A DNA stretch of 12,374 bases, taken from positions 1 through 12,374 of the forward strand of contig JBDTBU010000204.1 of NCBI GenBank assembly GCA_039923935.1, read 5' to 3'. The position numbers and the translations under genes are program-made. Shown here piece by piece: positions 1 to 7,502 of the stretch; position 1 is the stretch's first letter, and each line of letters begins with the position of its first letter. The notes beneath the pieces are model-generated. The model saw only the letters and a list, made by a program, of their open reading frames with translations, did not search any database and was not told where the DNA came from. This DNA is from Paraktedonobacter sp039923935. Its GTDB lineage: Bacteria; Chloroflexota; Ktedonobacteria; Ktedonobacterales; Ktedonobacteraceae.

Positions 1-1527
1 GCGCACACAGGGCACAGCCTCGCTACGCAACAGGTCGCGTAGAACATTGCCGGGGCCAACCGAGGGCAGTTGGTCAGCATCTCCTACCAGCAGCAAATGC
101 GTTGTAGGCGGCAGAGCCTTGAGCAGATGATAGAAGAGCAAAATGTCGATCATCGAGACTTCATCGACGATAACAAAATCATAGGGCAGCGGATTGTTTT
201 CGTTGCGCTGATACGAGTTGTCGTGCGGCGCATATTCTAGCAGGCGATGCAAGGTCTTCGCGGGCATAGTGGTCGCGCCCGTGGCCTCGGTGAGCCGTTT
301 GGCGGCGCGGCCAGTGGGCGCTGCCAGGGCTACCCTCACCTGACGTTTGCGCAAAACCATCAACAGCGCCCGCAACGAGGTCGATTTGCCTGTACCGGGT
401 CCACCAGTCAGCACACTGACTTTGCGCGAATAGGCCATTTGCACAGCCTCGCGCTGTTTTGCAGTGAGCACGATATTGCGCCGTTCGGTCAGGAAAGTAA
501 ACACAGCTTCCCACGTAGCCTCCGAGACGGGCGGAACCTGGCCGGGCGTACGTAACAGGGTACGCAACAGACGCGCTGAACCTTGCTCAGCATGCCAGAA
601 CGGACCATAGTAAATGCGCTGTCGCGCCGCTTCTTCTGCGGGATCGGCGATCTCCAACGCGAAGATTTCATTGTCCGCAGACTGCGTGGAATCGTTTGAC
701 AGAGGCGGCTCTACAAAAATATCACGCTCCTGCTGCAACCGTTCTAAAGCAGGTGCCAGCAACTCACGCGGGGCGAGCAGCATCTCCGAGGCCCGACTCA
801 GTAATTCACTCGCAGGCAAGAAACAATGTCCATCCTCGTTCGCAGCCTGAGCTAGAGCATACTTGAGGCCAGCCGCCATGCGTGGTTCGCTATCGCGTGG
901 CAGGCCCAGCTTGACTGCAATCTCATCGGCGGTACGAAAACCGATGCCATAGACATCATCGGCCATCTGGTAGGGATTTTCACGCACCACATTGATCGAT
1001 TCTTGCCCGTACTGTTTATAGATACGCGTAGCTAGGTTCATCGAGACTTCGTGCTCTTGCAGAAAAAGATGCAGCTCTTTCATCTCAGTTTGGGCAGTCC
1101 AGGAAGCAATGATCTGCTCGCGATCCTTGGGACTAATGCCCTTGACCTGATCGAGTAGTTCTGGTTGTTGTTCCAGGATTGCCAGCGTTTGCTCGCCAAA
1201 GTGATCGACAATTTTTTGCGCTTTTTTGGGGCCAATGCCCTTAATCAAACCAGAACTGAGGTACCGCACCATACCTGCGGGTGAAGTGGGCAAACGCTGT
1301 ACAAAGCTCTCCACATGCAGTTGGCGACCGTAACGCTGGTCCGTTTCCCACTCACCCTCAAGCGAGAGCAGCTCGCCCACTTGCACACCAGGCAGTGCGC
1401 CAACAATCGTCGTCAACTCGTCGCGTGTGAGACGCCCGCCATCGTTGGGTCGAAAGCGAGCAACGGTATAGTGATTATCCTCGTTGCGAAAAACAATACT
1501 CTCTACGGAACCATCAATTTTGGGCAT
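1..1527 (-). CDS. recD2: RecD2-type ATP-dependent DNA helicase, C-terminus cut by window edge
   Basis: This is a superfamily 1B, 5'-3' DNA helicase of the RecD/TraA group, predicted to act in cytosolic DNA repair or replication; in the RecD2 branch it works without RecB and RecC. The minus-strand frame is open from the ATG at 1527 to the window edge and gives 509 residues. The N-terminus (MPKIDGSVESIVFRNEDNHY) matches the RecD2 OB-like domain. It is followed by helix-hairpin-helix segments (GLIKGIGPKKAQKIVDHFGE; DVYGIGFRTADEIA), the Walker A motif GGPGTGKS at residues 375-382, an AAPTGRAAKRL motif, and the Walker B motif DEVSMID at 455-461, then LLLVGDADQLPSVGPG. Family members are about 720-800 residues, so roughly a third is missing, including helicase motifs IV-VI. 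The ATG at 1527 is the only start: the frame stays open to 1651 but has no ATG, GTG or TTG there. The Shine-Dalgarno is weak (GAG only), and the gene begins 15 bases after a YgiT-like remnant, suggesting former translational coupling. Confidence 0.95.
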   Translation of the reverse strand, partial: MPKIDGSVESIVFRNEDNHYTVARFRPNDGGRLTRDELTTIVGALPGVQVGELLSLEGEWETDQRYGRQLHVESFVQRLPTSPAGMVRYLSSGLIKGIGPKKAQKIVDHFGEQTLAILEQQPELLDQVKGISPKDREQIIASWTAQTEMKELHLFLQEHEVSMNLATRIYKQYGQESINVVRENPYQMADDVYGIGFRTADEIAVKLGLPRDSEPRMAAGLKYALAQAANEDGHCFLPASELLSRASEMLLAPRELLAPALERLQQERDIFVEPPLSNDSTQSADNEIFALEIADPAEEAARQRIYYGPFWHAEQGSARLLRTLLRTPGQVPPVSEATWEAVFTFLTERRNIVLTAKQREAVQMAYSRKVSVLTGGPGTGKSTSLRALLMVLRKRQVRVALAAPTGRAAKRLTEATGATTMPAKTLHRLLEYAPHDNSYQRNENNPLPYDFVIVDEVSMIDILLFYHLLKALPPTTHLLLVGDADQLPSVGPGNVLRDLLRSEAVPCVR

Positions 1528-1541
1528 TTGACGCTCGATAT

Positions 1542-1827
1542 CTACGCTGATCTTGTCTCGGTGAAATGGTACAACGGTACTGTGCGGTTCGGGGATGCTG
1601 TCGTGTCCCGCAACGCCTCGATCTGGCGTACAGTGGCGGGTGTCAGATACTCAGGCCTAAAGGCGCGGGGCTTCTTAGCCCGGTTTGTGTGAATAACACA
1701 TTGCCGCAAATAGAGCACACTTCGGCTGGCACCTGATCGATAAGCATCAACTGCTCACCCGCTGCACAACATGCACAATTTTACGCTGCTCATATTCACC
1801 TGGGCAACTGTGGATATGACAATACAT
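1542..1827 (-). pseudogene. Frameshifted YgiT-type zinc-finger protein remnant
   Basis: Three minus-strand reading frames read in succession give one YgiT/MqsA-N-like protein. Frame 1 (from ATG 1827) encodes MYCHIHSCPGEYEQRKIVHVVQR; frame 2 (from 1759) gives GEQLMLIDQVPAEVCSICGN; frame 3 (to the TAG at 1542-1544) gives LTPATVRQIEALRD, then a tail ending in TVPLYHF. The 'VPAEVCxxCG' block and the 'TPxTVRxIEAL' block are hallmarks of this small family, which usually acts as antitoxin or regulator partner of a small toxin. Each switch needs one base restored. The first lies in the GGG run at 1758-1760; the second lies between about 1650 and 1700. As written, frame 1 stops after 26 residues at 1747-1749. 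The promoter (1867-1895) and an AGGGG ribosome site in front are intact, so decay is recent or the lesions are sequencing errors. No DUF4258-type or MqsR-type toxin partner is visible beside it. Confidence 0.65.
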
Positions 1828-1866
1828 ATTTTCCCCTTCAACCTGACAGAGCCATTGCCGATTTTT

Positions 1867-1895
1867 ATTATAGTACATATGCCTGATCTAATCAA
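1867..1895 (-). promoter_or_regulatory. Sigma-70-like promoter for the ygiT remnant and recD2
   Basis: On the minus strand, TTGATT (1890-1895) is separated by exactly 17 bases from a perfect TATAAT (1867-1872). Transcription would begin near 1860, about 33 bases before the ATG at 1827, and continue into recD2. No other good promoter is seen between here and recD2. Confidence 0.7.
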
Positions 1896-2000
1896 CGTAT
1901 AGCCCTGCTTGGTACAAACCCAAACGGGACATTTGAGCATGTACTTGCTGCACTAGCTAAAGTCGCTTCAAAAGTCACATAGGTAAAACTTGCTAATGAA

Positions 2001-2029
2001 TAGACCAAATGAAAATTATGGGTTATAAT
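2001..2029 (+). promoter_or_regulatory. Sigma-70-like promoter for the giant regulator gene
   Basis: TAGACC (2001-2006; 4 of 6 to TTGACA) and a perfect TATAAT (2024-2029) are 17 bases apart. The predicted start near 2036 leaves a leader of about 114 bases before the ATG at 2150. It runs divergently from the recD2-side promoter at 1867-1895, roughly 105 bases away. Confidence 0.6.
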
Positions 2030-2064
2030 AGGGAGACTTACATAAGACTTTCTGGTAAGGAAAA

Positions 2065-2098
2065 CGCACCATCACTCACGGGCAGGAGCGATGGTGTG
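2065..2098 (+). promoter_or_regulatory. Leader hairpin upstream of the giant regulator
   Basis: Arms CACCATCACTC (2067-2077) and GAGCGATGGTG (2086-2096) pair with one A-C mismatch around the 8-base loop ACGGGCAG. One G-U and one C-G pair extend the stem outward. It lies in the predicted 5' leader of the 2150 gene, about 50 bases before the ribosome site. No T-run follows, so it is not a standard intrinsic terminator. A role in mRNA stability, attenuation or protein binding is possible but unproven. Confidence 0.45.
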
Positions 2099-2149
2099 TT
2101 ACAGGGATGTCCGTCGCGGCCTTAGCCTTCTCTGGGAGAGGGGATATCT

Positions 2150-5100
2150 ATGAATGGGAAAGTGACCTACCGCCAGCAATATACACGCTGTGGCAAAGAA
2201 CGTTGCCGTAAATGTAAGGAAGGGGAGGGGCATGGCCCGTATTGGTATGCGTACTGGAGCGAGAACGGGCGCACCGTTAGCAAATATATTGGCATTCATG
2301 CGCCAACTGAAATAGCCGTGCAAGAAGCCTTCTCCGCGCAAGTGCAAGAGAGTGTGAAGGCTGAGCGAAGCCACGATCAGTCTTCTCTAAGAGCACCTGC
2401 ACTCCCTCATGATATAAACGCGCTAGCAGAAGAACAACCAGCGTTTGACCCTCTTCAGGGCATGGACGCGCCAACAAAAGAACAAACAGCGCCTGCCCCT
2501 TCTCAGAGTACAGATGAGCCAACAGAAACCCAGGAACACCTCAGCAAGCGTCAGTATTTTAGTGAAAATTCAGGCACTCAGCCCAGTCTGCGTATGTATT
2601 TACTAGGCCAGTTCAGCGTCGAGCGTAAAGAGGGTGATGCATGGCACACTATCGCCAATCGCACTTGGCAGCGACGGCGTGCGCGTGCTCTACTCGGCTG
2701 CCTGCTCAGCCAGGCTGGACGACGTATGGGACGCGAACAGACCATGGAGGCGCTTTGGCCGGATTTGGATATTGAAACCGCTTCTAATCGTCTCAACGGA
2801 GCGGTCCACGAACTGCGCCAGATCCTCGAACCCCACCTTGCCCGTCCAGCCGCCTCAACAATGCTACGTTTAGAACGCGATATATTGACACTTGCGGATT
2901 CTTCTTCAATCTGGGTGGATGCAGAGGCTTTTGAAACGGTCTTGAACCGGGCCAACACTACCACCGATCCAGACCTGCTCGAACAGCTTCTGGAGCAGGC
3001 GGCAATTCTCTACGACGGCGATTATTTGCTGGAAGAACTCTACTCCCAATGGGCCACCTCGCGGCGGGAGTCACTGCGCCGGGGCTGGATGGGTCTGCTG
3101 TTGGAACTGGCTCGGTTGCGTGCTGCACGTTCCGCATTCACCAGTGCCATCGAACCTTTGGATCGCTTGTTGAAGGCTGATCCCACCCACGAGACTGCGG
3201 TACGCCGCCTGATGGTGCTGCTGACACAAATGGATCGACGCGGTGAAGCCATTCGGGCCTATCAACGGCTGGCCGATATTCTCAAAAATGAGTACGAGAG
3301 CGAGCCGTTGGCCGAGACGGTGCAACTGTACAAGGAACTCCGCCAAGGCCAGGCCCAGACGGCGGGAAATGGTGCCATCTCCGGTCATGTACATAGTGAT
3401 GCGGAGAGTTCGGGTAGCCATGTTCAGGCAGGGTCACACGGGCCGCCACGCCAGACAGAGGTTCAGGATGCGACGACTTCTCTCCTGGTTTCATCACAGA
3501 TCGGACGCCACAACCAGAGTCCCCTGATTGGACGCGAGAACGAACTAGAAACCATGCGGCAAGTTCTGCTCGCCATTGACCGCATTTCTCCCCAGGCAGC
3601 CGCAGATGCACGCAAAAAAACAGGCGCTCCAACGCGTGAGTCCAAACTGGTCCATTTCGCGATGGTCATGGGCGAAACTGGCATCGGTAAAACACGCTTG
3701 GCGGAAGAACTCAGCCACGAAGCACAGGCCCGTGGCTGGCTAGTCGCCTGGACTCGCGCCTATGAGCAAGAAGGCACCATCCCCTATCGTCCCTGGACCG
3801 ACATTTTACGTACACTCTTGCGGGATATGCCTCTGACACATATCACGACCATGCTTGAGGAAAAAAGAAGCCCTGGTGAACCTGCTGGCGCGTTGAATCA
3901 CGCTGCGACGGTGCAGGCAAAGCTGGCTCGGCTCAATGCGCTCCTTCCAGAATTGACTACAACCCATGAGACGCCGAGCAGCACGCAAAATCGGCCAGTC
4001 TCCCCAGAACAGGAACGTTTGTATCTTTGGGAAGCAGTACTTTCCCTGTTAAACGCACTCAGTCAGTCTGCGCCTCTGTTGCTTGTATTGGACGATCTGC
4101 ACTGGACAGATGATAGTAGCCTGGAATTGCTCGCCTATTTGGCGCGTCATCAGCCCAACGAACGCATTATGTGGATCGGCACCTGCCAGGATACGGAACT
4201 GGCCCCTAGCGGCAGTTTGCGTGTGCTGCTCAACGATCTACGGCGCGAGCAAATCCTCGTCACACTCCCACTGCGACCACTCACTTCAACTCAGATTGGT
4301 CGCTTGATTGCGCATCTGCCGCGCACACTGGTCCAGAGCATTCAGAGCCAGTCAGGCGGCAATCCCCTTTTCGCGGAAGAGTTGGCCCGCTTTGGTGAAA
4401 ATGCCGGGGAAAATAACAAACGTCATGGGTATCACCTGGAGATTATAGCTGGCCTCAAAAGCGCCAGTCTACCAGAGACTATCGCGGCGGTTCTGGAAAG
4501 ACGCTTGAACACCTTGAGCGGGGAGTGCCAGGTGTTGCTGAGCAAAGCGGCGGTCCTGGGCGGATCGTTTGAATTATGTTTGTTGTTGCGTATGACAGGT
4601 GAAGCTGGCCCTGGCGAAGATACCGCGCTTGACCTGTTAGAAGCCGCGCTGCGTTCTGGCTTGCTGACCGAAGTGGCTAATGGAACGAAGATTATCTATC
4701 ATTTCTGGCATCCACTGATCGTTAGCCACTTGTATGAACGGCTCTCAGCAGCCCGGCGTGCCCAGCTCCACCGCCGGGCGGCTGAAGCCCTGATCGAGTT
4801 ATACGTTGGCAATGAAATAGAAGTCGCCGCCGCCATTGCTCATCATCTGAGCAAATACGGCCAGGAGAAGCAACAGCTTGTATACTATGCAGAAAGCGCT
4901 GGCAACCAGGCCCGCGAACTCTCCGCCTATCCTGAGGCTCTCTATCACTACCGTCAGGCTCTGGAAGCTTTGCGCAGCCTGCACAACACCAAATTGGCTC
5001 AGGAACAGGACTCACTGCACCTCGCCAACCTGCTTGAATGTTTAGCCGAGTGTAACATGGTGCAGGGGAATTACCAGGAAGCGCGGCAACAATATATACA

Positions 5101-6646
5101 GGCGCTTGATCTGCATAGCGCACAAAAAATAGACATAAGCGCATTTGCTGGCTCTGAGGAATGGCTTGTTTGGCAGCAAGAAGAGGCGCAGGTTCAAGCG
5201 CTGCTCTGGCGAGAAATTGGGAGCACTTGGCGACATGTGGGTGAATACCGCCAGGCGCACGAATGTGTCGAGAAGGGTCGGCACGTCTTGCGGATGGCAG
5301 AGATTACGACTGGCGCAGCCTGGGCCTGCCTCCAGCGCTTGGATGGTATTACTTACTGGTCGGAGGGCAATTTCGATCAGGCTAAGCGGTATATTCAGGA
5401 GTGCATGGAAATTCACCAAGAGATCATGCTCCAACCTATCACGCCCGAACAGAGGCAGAGGAATCTGATATACAAAGCATCTGTACCAGCCTCTTTGATC
5501 ACGTATAGTCGGCGTGCATTGCTGGGTGATCCCTTAGAACTTGGTCGGACGCACGAATCGTTAGGGGTGATTGCTGCCAGTGAGGGACGAACTGTCGAGT
5601 CCCTGGCTCATTTGCATACTGCCCTGGCCGTTTTCGAGGAACACGATTTGGTGCGAGGGATGAGCCAGGTTTGCAGCAACATTGGTGCGGTCAACTCGAT
5701 GCGCAGCGAATACGAAACTGCCAGCACCTATTTTAAACGTTCCTTGGAGCTTGCTGAACGCATCGGAGACGTTTCGACCAAAGCGCTTGTCACCGGTAAT
5801 CTTGGTGATGTTGCGGCCCGTACTGGCAAACTGCACGACGCTCAGATTTGGCTGATGGATAGCCTGACCTTAGCAGAGCAGGTACATGATCGTGAGCACA
5901 GTAGTTGGTGCTTGGTCACGCTGGCTGGTGTGCAACAGGCTCTTGGCAACACACGCGGGGCGTTGGAGAATATTAGGCACGCGCTGGTTGCCGGGCACGC
6001 GATCAAAAGCAGTGTGCGCCTTGGCTTCGCGCTGGTCATGCTGGCTGACTGGCGTGTGACGCGTGCACTGTACTATCACAACCTGGAAACAGGGCATTTG
6101 GATACACATACAAGCCTGTCTCCTGTTAGTCAAACGCTGCTTCGTTCAGCCCAGGCCACAGTAGAGTGTGCTCTAGCCTTGGATAGTATCGATGCGGAGA
6201 CGCAATCTATGGCTCAGGTGGTGCTGGCGCATATTTACTATTTGCGCGGTGATCTAGAGGAAGCACAACAGCAAATACTCAAGGCGCTGGAAGTGACCCA
6301 ACAGAGAGAAATAGCCTATCTGTATGGTCGCGCACAACGTTTATTAGGGGAGATTCAGGCCGCTAGAGGCTCTGAGCAGGAGGCAGATCGCTCCTTTGAA
6401 AAAGCTCTTCAAACCTGCCAACAGTACGATCTGCGCCTCGATTATGCACGCGTTTTACACCGCTATGGTGCTTGCTTATTGCAACGTGGTTCTCAGACCG
6501 GAACCGGACACCATTCTATCTATCAGCAAGGGCTTGGTTATCTGGGTGAGGCGCGTGATATATTTACAACATGTCAGGCCAGCCTTGATTTACAATGGGT
6601 TGAACGTATCCTAGCAACGTGTGCACCCCCATACGCGAGATCGTAA
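2150..6646 (+). CDS. Giant zinc-ribbon-like/wHTH/BTAD/STAND ATPase/TPR transcriptional regulator
   Basis: This 1498-residue cytosolic protein is a predicted signal-integrating transcription factor of the SARP/AfsR-MalT-like STAND type. Residues 1-50 form a small Cys-rich domain (C14, C19, C22, then H28-GPYWYAYW) resembling DUF6788-like modules. Residues 84-140 are a low-complexity linker. Residues 148-255 look like the OmpR-like winged helix of SARPs (RARALLGCLLSQAG; REQTMEALWPD; LNGAVHELRQIL). Residues 256-400 form the BTAD domain. The STAND ATPase follows: LIGRENELE at 459-467, Walker A GETGIGKT at 508-515, Walker B LLLVLDDLHW at 643-652 and SGGNPLFAEEL at 735-745. From about 870 to 1480 there are many TPR-like helix pairs (for example GNYQEARQQYIQALDL, SEYETASTYFKRSLELAERI). 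There is no C-terminal LuxR helix-turn-helix, so DNA binding should be N-terminal. GGGAGAGGGG ends 6 bases before the ATG and fixes the start. The ligand and target genes are unknown. Confidence 0.9.
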   Translation: MNGKVTYRQQYTRCGKERCRKCKEGEGHGPYWYAYWSENGRTVSKYIGIHAPTEIAVQEAFSAQVQESVKAERSHDQSSLRAPALPHDINALAEEQPAFDPLQGMDAPTKEQTAPAPSQSTDEPTETQEHLSKRQYFSENSGTQPSLRMYLLGQFSVERKEGDAWHTIANRTWQRRRARALLGCLLSQAGRRMGREQTMEALWPDLDIETASNRLNGAVHELRQILEPHLARPAASTMLRLERDILTLADSSSIWVDAEAFETVLNRANTTTDPDLLEQLLEQAAILYDGDYLLEELYSQWATSRRESLRRGWMGLLLELARLRAARSAFTSAIEPLDRLLKADPTHETAVRRLMVLLTQMDRRGEAIRAYQRLADILKNEYESEPLAETVQLYKELRQGQAQTAGNGAISGHVHSDAESSGSHVQAGSHGPPRQTEVQDATTSLLVSSQIGRHNQSPLIGRENELETMRQVLLAIDRISPQAAADARKKTGAPTRESKLVHFAMVMGETGIGKTRLAEELSHEAQARGWLVAWTRAYEQEGTIPYRPWTDILRTLLRDMPLTHITTMLEEKRSPGEPAGALNHAATVQAKLARLNALLPELTTTHETPSSTQNRPVSPEQERLYLWEAVLSLLNALSQSAPLLLVLDDLHWTDDSSLELLAYLARHQPNERIMWIGTCQDTELAPSGSLRVLLNDLRREQILVTLPLRPLTSTQIGRLIAHLPRTLVQSIQSQSGGNPLFAEELARFGENAGENNKRHGYHLEIIAGLKSASLPETIAAVLERRLNTLSGECQVLLSKAAVLGGSFELCLLLRMTGEAGPGEDTALDLLEAALRSGLLTEVANGTKIIYHFWHPLIVSHLYERLSAARRAQLHRRAAEALIELYVGNEIEVAAAIAHHLSKYGQEKQQLVYYAESAGNQARELSAYPEALYHYRQALEALRSLHNTKLAQEQDSLHLANLLECLAECNMVQGNYQEARQQYIQALDLHSAQKIDISAFAGSEEWLVWQQEEAQVQALLWREIGSTWRHVGEYRQAHECVEKGRHVLRMAEITTGAAWACLQRLDGITYWSEGNFDQAKRYIQECMEIHQEIMLQPITPEQRQRNLIYKASVPASLITYSRRALLGDPLELGRTHESLGVIAASEGRTVESLAHLHTALAVFEEHDLVRGMSQVCSNIGAVNSMRSEYETASTYFKRSLELAERIGDVSTKALVTGNLGDVAARTGKLHDAQIWLMDSLTLAEQVHDREHSSWCLVTLAGVQQALGNTRGALENIRHALVAGHAIKSSVRLGFALVMLADWRVTRALYYHNLETGHLDTHTSLSPVSQTLLRSAQATVECALALDSIDAETQSMAQVVLAHIYYLRGDLEEAQQQILKALEVTQQREIAYLYGRAQRLLGEIQAARGSEQEADRSFEKALQTCQQYDLRLDYARVLHRYGACLLQRGSQTGTGHHSIYQQGLGYLGEARDIFTTCQASLDLQWVERILATCAPPYARS
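2420..2527 (+). repeat. Degenerate 48-bp in-frame tandem repeat in the regulator linker
   Basis: Units 2420-2467 and 2468-2515 match at about 34 of 48 bases by hand count, and a partial third unit starts at 2516 (CCAACAGAA). They encode the 16-residue units ALAEEQPAFDPLQGMD and APTKEQTAPAPSQSTD, then EPTETQEH. The repeat lies between the Cys-rich N-terminal module and the winged helix, and probably serves as a flexible, length-variable linker. Confidence 0.55.
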
Positions 6647-6662
6647 AAATAGAGGAAAATAT

Positions 6663-7454
6663 ATGGGCATTGAGACAGATTTCCACAGCCATGTCGTGCG
6701 TAGTTCTGCCGCGCAAATGGTCCAGAGGGCGCAGGAAAAGGGTTTGCGTGTGTTGGGCCTCTCCGAACATGTCTTCCAGATGAGCGAGGTGCGTCCGTTG
6801 CTCCCGCATATGCATCAGGAAGGGCCATTTTTAACGCTCGATGACTATTTTGCAAGCATTGCAGTAGCGACGGAGCACATGCATTTTGATGTGCGTGTCG
6901 GTCTAGAGGTGGATTTCGTGCCTGACAAACATACCGAAATTGTGCAGGCTATTGCGGGACGACCCTGGGATTTCTTGATCGGCTCAGTGCACCAAGTAGA
7001 TGGATTGCTCTTTGAAGCCCAACACAAATATACGCGTGAAGAAGGCGAGGCGCTCTGGCTGCGCTACTTTGATCTGCTACGCCAAGCTGTCGCCAGTGGC
7101 TCTTTTAGCCTGGTCAGCCATCCAGTGCGTATGCGTGTTGCTAACCCCTTTCTGCCTGCGAACCTGGACGAAGCATTAGAGCAGCTAGCAGCCGCAGCCA
7201 CGCATCATGATGTGGCCCTGGAGATCAACGGCTACGACGTGCTGACCTACCCCAGCTTGGTCAAACACCTGGCCCGCGCTTGTGCACTGCATCACACACC
7301 CATCAGCGTTGGCTCCGACGCTCACGATCCCAGAGGCATCGCGCAGGGGCATCTCCTGAGCGAAGAAATTTTGCGCGAGGCGGGTATCGGGAAGGTGCGT
7401 ATCTGGAAAAATATGCTTGCGGAAGAGTATGGTATAGAGGTGAAGAACGAGTAG
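6663..7454 (+). CDS. PHP-domain phosphoesterase, histidinol-phosphatase-like
   Basis: This is a 263-residue metal-dependent phosphoesterase of the PHP superfamily. Its length and motif set fit the HisK/YtvP-type histidinol-phosphatase (L-histidinol phosphate to L-histidinol, the penultimate step of histidine synthesis), although other phosphomonoester substrates are possible. Visible metal-binding motifs are DFHSH (D6, H8, H10), GLSEH (H36), GLEVDF (E82), GSVH (H110), SHP (H153), EING (E187) and GSDAH (D219, H221). The set is complete, so the enzyme should be active. An in-frame ATG at 6621 lies inside the preceding gene. I prefer the ATG at 6663 because AGAGGAA (6651-6657) sits just before it and the protein then begins MGIETDFHSH, as the family does. 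The gap to the regulator stop is 16 bases, so the two genes are probably co-transcribed. The last six codons lie inside a perfect palindrome. No other his gene is in the window. Confidence 0.85.
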   Translation: MGIETDFHSHVVRSSAAQMVQRAQEKGLRVLGLSEHVFQMSEVRPLLPHMHQEGPFLTLDDYFASIAVATEHMHFDVRVGLEVDFVPDKHTEIVQAIAGRPWDFLIGSVHQVDGLLFEAQHKYTREEGEALWLRYFDLLRQAVASGSFSLVSHPVRMRVANPFLPANLDEALEQLAAAATHHDVALEINGYDVLTYPSLVKHLARACALHHTPISVGSDAHDPRGIAQGHLLSEEILREAGIGKVRIWKNMLAEEYGIEVKNE

Positions 7455-7501
7455 AACCAGCTAAACAAGACTTAGCTGGTTCTACTCGTTCTTCACCTCT
7501 A
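7435..7501. repeat. Perfect 30-bp inverted repeat at a convergent gene junction
   Basis: Left arm 7435-7464 and right arm 7472-7501 are exact reverse complements over 30 bases, with the 7-base loop ACAAGAC. The left arm covers the last codons and the TAG stop of the PHP gene; the right arm ends one base before the anti-sigma stop codon (7503-7505). Transcripts from either side would form the same very long hairpin, so a bidirectional 3'-end element is the simplest role. There is no clear T-run on either side, and 30 perfect pairs is much longer than a usual intrinsic terminator. Confidence 0.9.
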
Positions 7502-7502
7502 A

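Noticed and set aside
179..555. Overlapping open frames on both strands inside the recD2 region
   Set aside because: The recD2 frame is continuous here and carries Walker A and conserved helicase motifs; the other frames are shadows.
1315..1692. Plus-strand open frame of 125 codons
   Set aside because: It is antisense to the recD2 N-terminus and the YgiT remnant, both of which have clear family signatures; its own translation has no recognisable motif.
1755..1940. Minus-strand open frame of 61 codons overlapping the YgiT remnant
   Set aside because: It is the wrong frame for the YgiT motifs, has no ribosome site, and its upstream half overlaps the promoter at 1867-1895.
4722..5144. Minus-strand open frame of 140 codons within the giant regulator
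   Set aside because: It is antisense to TPR-coding sequence, with no motif or ribosome site to support it.
6621..6662. Upstream ATG for the PHP gene
   Set aside because: It lies inside the regulator gene and would add a 14-residue basic extension absent from the family; the ATG at 6663 has the ribosome site.
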